From Paenibacillus vietnamensis (GTDB taxonomy: Bacteria; Bacillota; Bacilli; Paenibacillales; Paenibacillaceae): a stretch of DNA of 64,000 nucleotides. Below the pieces are notes generated by a model. That model had not been told where the DNA came from. It made no database searches and saw nothing but the letters and a program-made list of their open reading frames with translations. The stretch's first letter is position 1; every line of letters starts with the position of its first letter. The stretch spans positions 62,001 to 126,000 of the forward strand of contig NZ_JAHMHW010000009.1 in the NCBI RefSeq assembly GCF_020169515.1, in the 5' to 3' direction. Of the stretch, positions 9,094 through 18,052 are shown in pieces. Position numbers and translations under genes: made by a program.

Positions 9094-10059
9094 TTATTGA
9101 AACCATTCCGAAAAGCTGCTGTTCAAATAAGAAAGCTTAACCTCCGTATGTCTGGAGCCTCCGCCTTCATGCCCGTTAAACGGATAAATGTAAATTTGTT
9201 TCTCGCCGGGGATCCGGTTATACGTTGCAAAATACATTTGCGCCGGGCATACCTCATCCTTCAAAGCGACGGATGCAAGCACGGGACACGAAATCTTGTC
9301 CGCCATATTCATCGTGTCAAAATAACTCAAATTATCCATGACCAGATCCGTTTGCTCCGGATGCCTCTTTAAATACTCGGCCACGCTGGCATAAGCGCCA
9401 TGGTTCCCTTCAACGCGGGCAACCAGATTGCTGTTGCTCGGCACGTCGACCATCGCTAGCGCCGGCCGGTTGTCGAGCGCGGCCACCGCCATCCCGAGCG
9501 CTCCGCCTTGGCTTCCGCCTTCGATAATCATTTTATCCGAATCCGTCTCATCCTGGGCGCATGCAAAATCAATGGCCTTCAGACTGTCCATGTAAGCGTA
9601 GCGGTAATAATATTCGTGTTTGTCATGCACACCCTTGCTGGCGACGCTTCTCATGAAGCCGTGCGTATAAGCTGCGTGATTTCCCGTACGCCCTCCCTGA
9701 TCGCGGCAATCTACCGACAGGACCGCCATTCCCATCATAACCCAATGCATGAAACCGGAGGGCTCGCCCCGGCTTCCGTTAAAGCCATGGTAATGGATCA
9801 GACATGGGTACTTCTCTTTCTTAAGAAAGGCCGGAACAATATACCAGCCGTGAATTCTCGTGTCATCCATCCCATTATACGAAATGGCGTATACCTTCAC
9901 GTGCTTGCTTGGATATTCGACCTCGACTCGTTCCGGATTCAGCGGCACTTCCTTCGCTTGCCGAATCGTACGGATCCAAAACTCCTCAAAATCGTCCTTT
10001 TTGGTTAATTCGGGAAGATAGCCGTAAAGCTCTTTCGTTACGTTATCGACATAACCCAT
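9094..10059 (-). CDS. acetyl xylan esterase / cephalosporin-C deacetylase (CE7)
   Basis: Carbohydrate esterase family 7 alpha/beta-hydrolase, 321 aa, the usual family length. The nucleophile Ser183 is in GGSQGG, with Asp268 (LKDEVCP) and His297 (NGHEGG) completing the triad; the oxyanion region is YHGFNGSRG (90-98) and the family motif RDQGGRTG is at 119-126. No signal peptide is visible, so it acts in the cytoplasm on acetylated xylo-oligosaccharides or other small acetyl esters. The start at 10059 has GGAGGG ten bases upstream; an upstream in-frame start is weaker. It stands alone between two other minus-strand units, with 240 bases before the kinase gene that show no clear promoter. Confidence 0.92.
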   Translation of the reverse strand: MGYVDNVTKELYGYLPELTKKDDFEEFWIRTIRQAKEVPLNPERVEVEYPSKHVKVYAISYNGMDDTRIHGWYIVPAFLKKEKYPCLIHYHGFNGSRGEPSGFMHWVMMGMAVLSVDCRDQGGRTGNHAAYTHGFMRSVASKGVHDKHEYYYRYAYMDSLKAIDFACAQDETDSDKMIIEGGSQGGALGMAVAALDNRPALAMVDVPSNSNLVARVEGNHGAYASVAEYLKRHPEQTDLVMDNLSYFDTMNMADKISCPVLASVALKDEVCPAQMYFATYNRIPGEKQIYIYPFNGHEGGGSRHTEVKLSYLNSSFSEWFQ

Positions 10060-10200
10060 TTTACCGTTTCTCCCTCCAGGCTGCAGACACAAATAATACC
10101 AGCTTGTTTAAGAGAATCATAGCATACAAAGATTTGCTTCGGCAGAACAAACTTTGTTTCACGGCGTTTAAAATTAATGGAATTTACCTTCCGCCGGCAG

Positions 10201-10340
10201 GAATAACTGGACTTTTTGTATGTATTCGCTTCGCATCTTCTTAGGCGGTTAAAATAACTGGATTTCGTGTAATTAAAAGTGAGTCATTCAGCCGATTCGC
10301 CTTAAATTCATCGATTTACATACATCAAATCCAGTTATTT
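10201..10340. repeat. short intergenic repeats AATAACTGGA
   Basis: The 405-base gap between 10060 and 10464 holds three copies of AATAACTGGA: plus strand at 10201 and 10252, and inverted at 10327-10340. The second and third copies form a perfect 14-base inverted repeat (AAATAACTGGATTT) with a loop of about 60 bases. No ORF or clear promoter was recognised here apart from the terminator at 10413. Probably a non-coding dispersed repeat; function unknown. Confidence 0.6.
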
Positions 10341-10412
10341 CAGCTTAAAATTTAAGATCGGGATAAATAACAGCATCAAATCCATTTACAGATGAGATTG
10401 CTGGGGAAATAC

Positions 10413-10446
10413 AAGGCCGGGCCCCTCTTAAGAAGAAGCCCGGCTT
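10413..10446 (-). terminator. terminator of the VOC operon
   Basis: Read on the minus strand, AAGCCGGGC pairs with GCCCGGCCTT across a loop of about 15 bases, followed by a weak GTATTT tract. It lies about 20 bases beyond the stop of the GyrI-like/pentapeptide gene. Confidence 0.7.
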
Positions 10447-10464
10447 CCATCGCGGGATCGGCAA

Positions 10465-11937
10465 TTAGTTATTGCGGAATCGAGCGAGAAGCTCGGAAAC
10501 GGGTATTCCGTCTATCTTCATGCCATCGATCCGGCAGCCCTTGAGGTCCACGTCCCGGAGGTCGCAATTTTCGAACCGGGCCGTGCGTAAATCGCTGTCC
10601 CTGAAAATGACCGGCTCGACGTTAACCCAGCCGTCCGTGCCCGGTTCGACGTCGAAACGGCTTTCTTCAAAGTCCGGACGTTTAATGTTCTCAAATACTG
10701 TTCCGCCCATTTGCAGCATATTGAGCCGGACGTTCGAGAAATAAATATGCTCCCATTCGGAATTGACGAAGTTGACGTGCCTAAGCCGCGCATCCCTCAT
10801 ATCGATTCCGTGCAAAGTCGCTCCTTGCAGGCTAACCATCCGCAGGCGCTCGCCGCGCAAATCCTGCAGCACATGGCCGCCTTTCTCGTCGATCACGATT
10901 TTGTCCGTCAGCCTTGTGTCCTGCTGCCGCTTCCGCAGGGGAAAATGAAGCTCGAATTCCGAGCCGGCATGGCCGGTTCCCTGGAATCGCCCGTCATAAC
11001 GCTCGAATTCGTAATCGGGTACAGCGTCGAAATCCGTTTGTTGAGGGAACCAAACTCCGTGAAAATAATCCCACACCCGCACGTAGCCATTCATATTTCC
11101 CCGGTAAGTGACGGCTAAACAGTCATGATCCGGTATCGTTCTTTCGCTCATTCCCTCCGGCAAAGGCGCCGCGTAATCTTCCTCCACCTCGACACCGGCA
11201 AAATAAACAAAGTCCTGCCCCGGCCCGAACGGCGGCTCATACCAATAGAACCCAATAGTCTCGTTTTGCTTCCTGCGGCCGGAAATTTCGCCGATTCTCG
11301 GCATAAAGGTCCGCCACATACGCGGAATGGCTTCCTCCGGTGTGGTCAGCTTCCTGTCGATATACTCCTCGATTCCGACCATTTTGCGGCTCCGCCCTTT
11401 GCGCACTTCCGCGCCGATAATGCCCGGATAGGCAGGATGCAGGCTATCCGCCGCATCTTCCTTGATCGGAGCGTAAATATCAAAATCAAAGTAATCAATT
11501 TCATCCGCCGGGATATCGAACGGATTGACAGGCCGGAGCCGGTTCATTTCATACCCGTATGACCCCTCACTCACGTCTCTCTCGTACGGCCCGTTACTGA
11601 ACCAATCGAACAGATTACCGTATGTTTCATCCATGCGTGAGCGGTCGCCTCTCACCGTAACCTTGGCGAATCTCTTCGCCGGAATTTCGATCGTCTCCAA
11701 TCCTTCCGGAAGCGATTCGAACGTATTCACCTTCATGCCGACCCACAGCGTCGTCACTTCCGTCGCCCACTGCCATTCCGGTATAAAGACGAAGCCGTTT
11801 TCGCCGTCATCTACGGCAGGGTGTCCGCTCAGCAGCTCTTCAACTTCCTTCCATGCCTGCCGAACGCGGCTTCCATCTCTCGGAACACGCAGCACGGCCG
11901 CTTTCATTTCGGGCCTTACCACGATTTCAACTTTCAT
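10465..11937 (-). CDS. two GyrI-like domains fused to pentapeptide repeats
   Basis: 490 aa, last gene of the VOC operon, overlapping the preceding stop by four bases (ATGA). Residues 1-155 and about 170-335 look like two copies of the GyrI-like/AraC effector-binding fold: each has a beta strand, a helix and the late acidic pattern YDFDIYAPI or FELHFPL. Residues 355-485 form a degenerate pentapeptide-repeat helix (A-D/N-L-x-x pattern, for example LRTARFENCDLRDVDLKG). GyrI-like domains bind small cationic or hydrophobic ligands, and some pentapeptide proteins (Qnr, MfpA) bind DNA gyrase. A role in sensing or neutralising a compound is an inference. I do not know a named protein with this exact architecture. 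Confidence 0.75.
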   Translation of the reverse strand: MKVEIVVRPEMKAAVLRVPRDGSRVRQAWKEVEELLSGHPAVDDGENGFVFIPEWQWATEVTTLWVGMKVNTFESLPEGLETIEIPAKRFAKVTVRGDRSRMDETYGNLFDWFSNGPYERDVSEGSYGYEMNRLRPVNPFDIPADEIDYFDFDIYAPIKEDAADSLHPAYPGIIGAEVRKGRSRKMVGIEEYIDRKLTTPEEAIPRMWRTFMPRIGEISGRRKQNETIGFYWYEPPFGPGQDFVYFAGVEVEEDYAAPLPEGMSERTIPDHDCLAVTYRGNMNGYVRVWDYFHGVWFPQQTDFDAVPDYEFERYDGRFQGTGHAGSEFELHFPLRKRQQDTRLTDKIVIDEKGGHVLQDLRGERLRMVSLQGATLHGIDMRDARLRHVNFVNSEWEHIYFSNVRLNMLQMGGTVFENIKRPDFEESRFDVEPGTDGWVNVEPVIFRDSDLRTARFENCDLRDVDLKGCRIDGMKIDGIPVSELLARFRNN

Positions 11938-12722
11938 TTCCCCGCATCTCCCGGATGATCCTGACAGACCATTAACGTGTTGCCGTCTTCATCCCTTATA
12001 TTGAAATAAGAAAAATGCGGGTATCGGTCAATGCCATATACCAGCTTGAAGCCGAGCTCCTGTGCTTCTATGAAAGCTCGATCGATATCTGAGGTGCCAA
12101 GCTTAATCAGGACGGGTCCGTTCTCTTGCACCGGCCGGTTCTCCATCCCGTTGGAATCGAGCATCAGATGGGATCCGTTGTCGAGACGGAACAGATGAAG
12201 ATGACCGTAGCGGTCCTGCTCTCTCACTTCAAGTCCCATCAGCTTTGCATACGTATCCACTGCCCGCTCCAAATTCCTCACCCATAAAAATACCGAGTTA
12301 ATATGCGGGAAGATGCTGCAATGGGCTCTGCTGCCGTCAATTCCGCCGAAGGCGAGATGATAACCGTCCGGATCCTCGACGATAAACTCCTTCCATGGGC
12401 CTCCCTCGGCGTAGACGACAGGTTCTCGTGCAATGATCGCGCCCTTCGCCTTAAATTCACGGAATAATTCATCCAATGCCGTCCAATTCTCTACATATGC
12501 ATATACATCTATGCCGATGTCCGAGCCCGGCTCCGGCGAATTCGGATTTACCGGGGAAGAGCCCGGAGCCTGGTGAAGCTTTAGCGCGAGCCCGTTCAAG
12601 CCGTCCCGCACCGCCCACCAGTCCGTTACGTCGAAGCCCAGCACGTCCTTGTAATAGCGGCGGGAAGCCGCCAAATCCGAAACCATGAACACTGTTAGAG
12701 AGGTTCCGATTTGCTTGGCCAT
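11934..12722 (-). CDS. two-domain VOC (glyoxalase-fold) protein
   Basis: 262 aa carrying two VOC domains (about 1-125 and 130-258). Each ends with the beta-hairpin motif of the fold: VEDPDGYHLAF near 113 and IRDEDGNTLMVCQ near 246. VOC proteins include glyoxalase I, ring-cleaving dioxygenases and drug-binding resistance proteins such as those for bleomycin. Clear metal ligands cannot be assigned from sequence alone, so binding is as likely as catalysis. The AAGGAG site lies in the end of the upstream VOC gene; five bases separate the two genes, so they are co-translated. Confidence 0.85.
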   Translation of the reverse strand: MAKQIGTSLTVFMVSDLAASRRYYKDVLGFDVTDWWAVRDGLNGLALKLHQAPGSSPVNPNSPEPGSDIGIDVYAYVENWTALDELFREFKAKGAIIAREPVVYAEGGPWKEFIVEDPDGYHLAFGGIDGSRAHCSIFPHINSVFLWVRNLERAVDTYAKLMGLEVREQDRYGHLHLFRLDNGSHLMLDSNGMENRPVQENGPVLIKLGTSDIDRAFIEAQELGFKLVYGIDRYPHFSYFNIRDEDGNTLMVCQDHPGDAGK

Positions 12723-12727
12723 ACCGA

Positions 12728-13537
12728 TCAGTCTCCTTTTCTCTTCATCTGTGCGACGACGATACGGTTTCCGTCCGGATCGAGCAGCGCGAATTCGGAT
12801 AAATCGTGGAAATGCTTCGGTTCGTCCGCCAGCCGGAACCCGCCGCTTCGGACATAGTCCAGCGCCGCTTCAAAATTTTCCGTCTCCAAATAAAACAGCT
12901 CCTTAAACTCCTCTTGGTTCAGGAAGCGGTTCTGATCAAGCAGCAGTCCGGCTCCACCGGTCACCGGTATAGAATAAATTGATTTCCCGGCGTTCTCCTC
13001 GTCTAATGAAAGTCCAAGCAGATCTGTATACCAGGCGGCGGCCGAACGCATGTCTTTGACGTCCACGAATACGCCGCCGATTCTCGGCAGGATCGGGCTT
13101 TGCGATTCCAGCTCACGGTCTTCGCCGCTCTTCGCGCTCCAGCACGCCATCAGCGCATTTCCTTCGGAATCGGGGAAATTGAAGTACGCCATAATGCCAT
13201 GGCGCTCCGGCTCAAAGAACGGCTCGGCTTTCCCGGACACCTCCCGATACGCGTCGTCGATATTCCGGGCCGGCAGCATGAATCGCGGCAGCATCCGATC
13301 GTCCCAGTCCGGATTTTGCCGGTTATTCATATTGGAATCGAGAATAAGATGCGTACCCGGCAGGTCGAACCAATAAACCGGCCCTCCGTTCAGCCTCTCC
13401 TCCAGCACCGGAAGTCCCATCAGCCTGCTGTACCACTCGGCGGACCTGCGCAAATCGGTCACATGAACGAACACGCTGGCAATCCGGTTCTCCAGCGCAG
13501 CCTCTCTCGTTTGAATGATTTCCTTTCTATTAGACAA
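12728..13537 (-). CDS. two-domain VOC protein
   Basis: 269 aa, TTG start at 13537 with AAGGAG ten bases upstream, overlapping the upstream gene by eight bases. Two VOC modules: 15-140 (SAEWYSRLMGLP, then FPDSEGNALMACW) and 150-265 (AAAWYTDLLGLS, then LLDPDGNRIVVAQ). It is related in layout to its neighbours, suggesting local duplication. Substrate or ligand unknown; cytoplasmic. The chain of overlapping starts in this cluster indicates a single transcript in which the VOC proteins are made in comparable amounts. Confidence 0.85.
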   Translation of the reverse strand: MSNRKEIIQTREAALENRIASVFVHVTDLRRSAEWYSRLMGLPVLEERLNGGPVYWFDLPGTHLILDSNMNNRQNPDWDDRMLPRFMLPARNIDDAYREVSGKAEPFFEPERHGIMAYFNFPDSEGNALMACWSAKSGEDRELESQSPILPRIGGVFVDVKDMRSAAAWYTDLLGLSLDEENAGKSIYSIPVTGGAGLLLDQNRFLNQEEFKELFYLETENFEAALDYVRSGGFRLADEPKHFHDLSEFALLDPDGNRIVVAQMKRKGD

Positions 13538-14327
13538 CCCGCACCGTCTCCTTTTCTGAAATTCGAATGAGCAAGCCTTCCGGCGACCGCACGTGAAAAC
13601 TCATCACGCCGCCTTGCTCGCGGCAGGAATCAGCCGTTACTCCCCGGACGGACAATTGCCGGTAAGCTTCATGAATACGAGAAGATTGAAGCGAATAATA
13701 AGGTCTGTCCCTTAGAGCCTGAACCGCCAGCCGATGAGCCTGTTCTTCCATCCGGATCATCGTGACGATGCATTCGCCTTCTCCGATCTTGAGGTCGGCC
13801 CCTTCTCCCCAGTGGTTATGGAGAACGAAGCCAAGAACCTCCGTATACCAACGAATTGAAGCTTCCAAATCGCGGACCGGCAGAAAGACGGCCAATACAC
13901 GATGAAACATGGGAGGAAGCGGCCCTTCATGCGGAGTGTAGTAAAGAGATGAGGATTTTTCATGGCAGATGCCGATCACGTTGCCGTCCGGGTCCGCCAT
14001 TTCGCAGACGTTCATATAGGGAGTTGCCATGATGTCAGTGGATGGGATGCCGCGGGCCTGCAGCCAATCCCGGTGCAGATCCTCCCAGTGGGTGTAGAAA
14101 TTGAAGCAAGGCACATGGCCTTCCGGGTGCAGATGCCTCAGAGGGAGAAACGGCATATCACCCGATGCTTGCGTCAAGGTCAGCTTCGCTTCGCCGCGGT
14201 GCACCTGCAGGTCGATTTCCTTTCCGCGCCGCCGGGCAATGCGAAACTCAAATTCAGCTTCGTACCAAGCCGCCGCTCTTCCAGCGTCAGGCACCGGCAC
14301 GATCACTCTGTCGATGCGTTCAAACAT
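13530..14327 (-). CDS. two-domain VOC protein
   Basis: 265 aa, ATG at 14327 with GGAG eight bases before. The first VOC module spans 1-120 (AAAWYEAEFEF, then MADPDGNVIGICH), the second 125-262 (SIRWYTEVLGFVLHNHWG, then RSPEGLLIRISE). The second module departs from the usual DPDGN turn (SPEG), suggesting it has drifted. It overlaps both neighbours by eight bases. Function inferred only as small-molecule binding or conversion in common with the other members of the operon. Confidence 0.83.
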   Translation of the reverse strand: MFERIDRVIVPVPDAGRAAAWYEAEFEFRIARRRGKEIDLQVHRGEAKLTLTQASGDMPFLPLRHLHPEGHVPCFNFYTHWEDLHRDWLQARGIPSTDIMATPYMNVCEMADPDGNVIGICHEKSSSLYYTPHEGPLPPMFHRVLAVFLPVRDLEASIRWYTEVLGFVLHNHWGEGADLKIGEGECIVTMIRMEEQAHRLAVQALRDRPYYSLQSSRIHEAYRQLSVRGVTADSCREQGGVMSFHVRSPEGLLIRISEKETVRVV

Positions 14328-14715
14328 GCGACTGCTCCGGGTCCTGCTTCCCGTTCATTTGAAGCACGCCCCACAGGTTGCCTTCCGGATCGTAAAATTT
14401 GAGCACCCAGCCGAACCCTTCATCGTTGTACGTCTGGATCGTTACGCCGAGCGAAAGCAGACGGTCATGAAGCTCGCGGATCTTGTCGGTGCGGTAAAGC
14501 AATACCGGGAACTCGGTTCCGTTAACCGTAAAATGGGCATAAGTTTCGTCAGGAGTTTCCCAAAGCATCAGCATCGGCCCTTCCGGCAGGCTAAGGAAAG
14601 CGATCCGGTTACCGTCGCGGCTGTCCAATCGAAATCCCAAATGTCCGGTATACCAGGAGATGGCCCTGTCCATCCGCCTCACCGGTATTTGCATATGTTC
14701 AATTGATAAGAGCAT
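14320..14715 (-). CDS. single-domain VOC protein
   Basis: 131 aa; the ATG at 14715 has an excellent AAGGAGG site nine bases upstream, preferred over a longer in-frame start. One VOC domain made of two beta-alpha-beta-beta-beta modules: the first opens with MQIPVRRMDRAISWYTGHLG and the second ends with FYDPEGNLWGVLQ. First VOC gene of the operon, 81 bases after the sigma factor stop. Its C-terminal module resembles the C-terminal tail of that sigma factor, including the shared DPEGNL turn, which suggests the two may be partners (inference). Confidence 0.85.
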   Translation of the reverse strand: MLLSIEHMQIPVRRMDRAISWYTGHLGFRLDSRDGNRIAFLSLPEGPMLMLWETPDETYAHFTVNGTEFPVLLYRTDKIRELHDRLLSLGVTIQTYNDEGFGWVLKFYDPEGNLWGVLQMNGKQDPEQSHV

Positions 14716-14796
14716 GCAGCTATCCTCCTTTTTATAAAAGCACACACTCAATTAACGAACGTCACCGTCAAAACCATACACATCATAAAAAATAAT

Positions 14797-15585
14797 TTAT
14801 TCGCTAACCATGAGCAAATTCCCCTCGGGATCCCGGAAAGTAAAGCAGTACCTTCCCGCTTGCAGCCGAAGCGCAGCCAGATGCGAACCGCTTTCATAAA
14901 GCCGTATATATGCGTCATGGATAAGCCGCGGATTCTGGAGACGGAACGCCTCCGTCACCGCCTCGAGCAGCCGAACCGAAGCGGCAGCGCTGCTCCGAAC
15001 GGCGGATTTCCTGACGGCCGCATCCGATTCCGGCTCTCGAAGAGCGAGCATGCGCAGCCTCTTGCGTGCGCGGGATAACGTCACCTGCACGGTCCCTTCC
15101 GACATATCCATGCAGGAGGCCGTCTCCTTGGCCGTCATCCCGAATACGTCACATTGCAGCAGGATGACAAACGGCTTTGGAAGCAGCCTGTGCATCAACT
15201 GCTCCAGCAGCTCGCGTGTTATACAATCGCCGGCGCTTTCCACGGCAGAGTCCGCCGTTTGTTCGTCAAGCGGCACAAAGGTCCGAAGCCTTCTCCTGCG
15301 GCAGCCGTCGATCCACAGATTGCGCGCGGCGCGGAACACGTACGTGCTGCCCGGAGCGAAGCCCGGCTCCGCCCGGCATCGTTTCAACACCTTGATGAAC
15401 GTGTCCTGCGCCAAGTCCTCGGCTTCCCAGTTGCAGCCGGTCAGCGAGCGGCAGTACCGCTCAAGCCCGGGCCTCAGCGCGGCAAGCCGCTCGGCAGCCT
15501 CGATGCTGCCAACCGTGCCGGCAGCCGTTACATTCGCCCATGTGACTTCCGGCTCAACCTCCGTCTTCTCAATGCGCCTGGCGAT
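14797..15585 (-). CDS. ECF-type sigma factor with C-terminal half-VOC module; non-standard start
   Basis: Sigma-70 family factor: region 2 (LERYCRSL..WEAEDLAQDTF), linker, and region 4 helix-turn-helix (MTAKETASCMDMSEGTVQVTLSRARKRL), then a tail of about 65 aa ending AGRYCFTFRDPEGNLLMVSE, which resembles the second half of a VOC domain. No anti-sigma gene adjoins it. Start problem: no ATG, GTG or TTG occurs in frame between the stop at 15619-15621 and the TTG at 15414, which would delete most of region 2. GGAAGGGGG sits 8 bases before an ATC codon at 15585, giving 262 aa, so either ATC is a rare start or an ATG was lost. It heads the VOC operon and probably controls it. Confidence 0.7.
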   Translation of the reverse strand: MARRIEKTEVEPEVTWANVTAAGTVGSIEAAERLAALRPGLERYCRSLTGCNWEAEDLAQDTFIKVLKRCRAEPGFAPGSTYVFRAARNLWIDGCRRRRLRTFVPLDEQTADSAVESAGDCITRELLEQLMHRLLPKPFVILLQCDVFGMTAKETASCMDMSEGTVQVTLSRARKRLRMLALREPESDAAVRKSAVRSSAAASVRLLEAVTEAFRLQNPRLIHDAYIRLYESGSHLAALRLQAGRYCFTFRDPEGNLLMVSE

Positions 15586-15620
15586 CGCCGCCGCCCCCTT
15601 CCAATTTATGTATTGAGTTT

Positions 15621-15650
15621 ATTCTAGCATAATCCCCCGGAAGGATGCAA
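15621..15650 (-). promoter_or_regulatory. SigA-type promoter for the sigma-VOC operon
   Basis: On the minus strand a -35 TTGCAT is separated by 18 bases from TAGAAT, which is preceded by TGC (extended -10). Transcription would begin near 15614, placing the GGAAGGGGG site close to the 5-prime end of the message. Confidence 0.6.
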
Positions 15651-15683
15651 ACAAATGTTCGTATTTTAAATCAGAAAGAAAGC

Positions 15684-16196
15684 TTAAGGCTTCTTCTTCG
15701 TAAAAAACAAATTCAAATCGTCGTCCGCCCGGACCTCCGAGCCCCGAACAACCGGTTGAAGCTTATACATGAGGCCTCTTCCATCCGGGATGTACCCTCT
15801 TTTGGCGTATAACCGCTGCGCGTTCCCGTAGCTGTCATAGAGGCCGACACCGATTCCGACGGTCCCGCAGGTTTCGAAGGCCAGCTGCTCCGCGGCTTCC
15901 AACAGTGCATTGCCGATCCCCAACTTCCTCAGCGGGGGAATCACGTTAAAATCATTAATTTCCGGTATACCGCGCTCCCGAAAGTAGGAATAATCCGATT
16001 CGGCAAGCAAATGAAGACTTCCGGCAAAGCTGCCCCTGTAAAAAGCGGCAAACGTCGTCCGAACGCCCGAAACGTTTTCCTCCCAGCATTTCTGAATATA
16101 CCCCACAGGCTTGTTGATGCCGTACCCCGCGAAAACTTCGTGCATCGGCAGCACGTCATCGCCGGACATTCGAAGAATTTCAACATATCGCTCCAT
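15684..16196 (-). CDS. GNAT-family N-acetyltransferase
   Basis: 170 aa from the ATG at 16196, which has GGAGGT just upstream; longer starts are not supported. The GNAT core is visible as INDFNVIPPLRKLGIGNALLEAAEQLA, where the R/Q-x-x-G-x-G/A segment (RKLGIGNAL) binds acetyl-CoA pyrophosphate, followed by the motif B pattern LYDSYGNAQRLYAKRGYIPDG. Such proteins acetylate small amines, antibiotics or protein N-termini; the acceptor cannot be predicted. It lies upstream of the sigma factor on the same strand, but a separate promoter (15621-15650) intervenes. Confidence 0.85.
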   Translation of the reverse strand: MERYVEILRMSGDDVLPMHEVFAGYGINKPVGYIQKCWEENVSGVRTTFAAFYRGSFAGSLHLLAESDYSYFRERGIPEINDFNVIPPLRKLGIGNALLEAAEQLAFETCGTVGIGVGLYDSYGNAQRLYAKRGYIPDGRGLMYKLQPVVRGSEVRADDDLNLFFTKKKP

Positions 16197-16260
16197 CACA
16201 CACCTCCGTAAGGTTCCGTAACACCCTGATTTTATCATGCAAATCTTCAACCAGGTCAAG

Positions 16261-16306
16261 CAAAACAAAAAAGAACCCGCCTCCTCATAACAAGGAGAAC
16301 AGGTTC
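16261..16306 (-). terminator. terminator of the MFS gene
   Basis: Minus strand: AAGAACC, inner CTCCTT/GAGGAG pairing, then GGTTCTT followed by a TTTTTTGTTTT tract. It lies directly after the exporter stop at 16324. Confidence 0.85.
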
Positions 16307-16323
16307 TTGATTTGCCTGCTATT

Positions 16324-17943
16324 CTAATGCTCGAATTGGAGCTTTGCCTTTTTTTCACCTTCACCTTCGCTGTTAGGCTTCGCATCCCTCTGGATGCGCT
16401 TGTTGCCGACCAGAAGAGCTACGATAATGCCCGCGGCTACGAAGATCAGGCCCGTCAGGGAAACCGTCGTGAATGCTTGCGACCATGCCGTCTGGATGAA
16501 ATGCAGCACGTCGTTACGCAGTTCATCAGGCAATGGCACCCGATCCGGATAAACCATGACACTGTACAGATCGACGCCGCCGGCCTGGATGCCTTGAACG
16601 GCTTCCACTACCGCGCCATTTCCTTTCGCCTGCTCTTCTGCGCCTAAAGACGCCACGTTCGAACGAAGCGCATTGTTCATAACGACGCTCAAGACGGTTA
16701 CCCCGATCGTTCCTCCGATGGAACGGAAAAACGTCGAAGCCGAAGTGACCGTTCCTAATCTTTCTTTCGGAAATTCGTTCTGAACCGCGATCATAAGTGT
16801 AGGCATAACTAAACCCATCCCGATCCCGAGCACTACCATGTAGACATAAGCGATCCATTGAGAGGATTCAAGCCCCATCGTGCTGATCAAATAGAAGCCG
16901 ACCGTCGTAATGATCATGCCGACCGCAAGCACCGTGCGATAAGGCATGCGGAGCAGCAGCTGTCCGCCGATTACGCTTGCCGCGATCAGAGCGATCATCA
17001 TAGGCGTCATTGTAGAGCCGGCCTCCGTCGGGGAAACCCCGAGAATGCCCTGCATGAACAGCGGAACGAACATGATGGCGCCGAACATGCCGAGACCGAG
17101 AAGGAAGCCGAGACCGTTCGTTACCGTAAAAACCCGATTGCGGAACAATGACAAATCAAGCACGGGCTCTTTCGCTTGGCTCTCCGCCACCAGAAACAGT
17201 ATCGTGAACAAAAGCGCGCCGCCAAAAATCATATAGCTCGTTCCGGACGCCCACTCAAACTGATCGCCGCCGAAGGTTAATCCGAACAGCAGCAAAATCA
17301 AAGCCGGCACTAGAGTAAGAATACCGAAATAGTCGATCTCTACGCGCCCTTGGTGCAGTACGGTCTCCTGCTTCAGGCCGATAAAAATGAGAATGGCGCA
17401 TAGGATCCCGAACGGCACGTTCATAAGGAAAATCCAATGCCAGCTGACCGCATCGACGATTACGCCGCCGATAAACGGCCCGATCACAGAGCTAAGCCCG
17501 AAGATCGCCCCGAATACGCCCTGCCATTTCGCCCTTTGCTCCGCCGTAAAAACATCCCCGATAATCGTCTGGGACAGGGGCATCAGCATCCCCCCGCCGA
17601 TCCCTTGGATCGCCCGGAATACGACAAGCATCTCCATCGAATTGGCGAGCGAGCATAAGGCCGAGCCGGCCGCAAAAATGATGGCTCCGATCAAATACAG
17701 CAGCCTTCTGCCGTATAAATCGGACAGCTTGCCGACGATCGGCACGACCACCGTAGAAGTGATCATATACGCTGTCGTTACCCAAGCAAAAATCTCAAAG
17801 CCCTGGAGCTCGGAAATAATCGTAGGCATCGCCGTTCCTACGATCGTCTGCTCCAAAGCGCTGAAGAACATGCCCATAATGAGTCCGAACAGCACTAATT
17901 TCTTGTTGATACCTTTGCTTTGCGCGATTTCTGTGCTTTCCAC
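16324..17943 (-). CDS. 14-TM MFS multidrug exporter (DHA2, EmrB/QacA type)
   Basis: 539 aa, about 14 membrane helices. Motif A-like KLSDLYGRR (72-80) and motif C of drug:proton antiporters (GPFIGG, near 159) are present, as is the DHA2 sequence [13 protein letters not shown] in TM1 including the acidic residue. It is transcribed divergently from a TetR regulator, and both starts have a TTGACC-type operator in the 150-base gap, so the exporter is almost certainly repressed by that TetR. Likely substrates are lipophilic drugs; identity unknown. Its own terminator follows. Confidence 0.9.
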   Translation of the reverse strand: MESTEIAQSKGINKKLVLFGLIMGMFFSALEQTIVGTAMPTIISELQGFEIFAWVTTAYMITSTVVVPIVGKLSDLYGRRLLYLIGAIIFAAGSALCSLANSMEMLVVFRAIQGIGGGMLMPLSQTIIGDVFTAEQRAKWQGVFGAIFGLSSVIGPFIGGVIVDAVSWHWIFLMNVPFGILCAILIFIGLKQETVLHQGRVEIDYFGILTLVPALILLLFGLTFGGDQFEWASGTSYMIFGGALLFTILFLVAESQAKEPVLDLSLFRNRVFTVTNGLGFLLGLGMFGAIMFVPLFMQGILGVSPTEAGSTMTPMMIALIAASVIGGQLLLRMPYRTVLAVGMIITTVGFYLISTMGLESSQWIAYVYMVVLGIGMGLVMPTLMIAVQNEFPKERLGTVTSASTFFRSIGGTIGVTVLSVVMNNALRSNVASLGAEEQAKGNGAVVEAVQGIQAGGVDLYSVMVYPDRVPLPDELRNDVLHFIQTAWSQAFTTVSLTGLIFVAAGIIVALLVGNKRIQRDAKPNSEGEGEKKAKLQFEH

Positions 17944-17965
17944 GCCCAGCCCTCCGTCCCTAACC

Positions 17966-17981
17966 TGACTAACCGGTCAAA
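17966..17981. promoter_or_regulatory. probable TetR operator, exporter side
   Basis: TGACTAACCGGTCA is an imperfect palindrome whose right half CCGGTCAA matches the perfect copy at 18053. It lies 23 bases upstream of the exporter start. Confidence 0.6.
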
Positions 17982-18052
17982 TTTTGTGTTAAAATCAATA
18001 ACAGAGTTTCATAACACTCCGAAAATTAAAGCAAAACCAATTATAATCTCAC

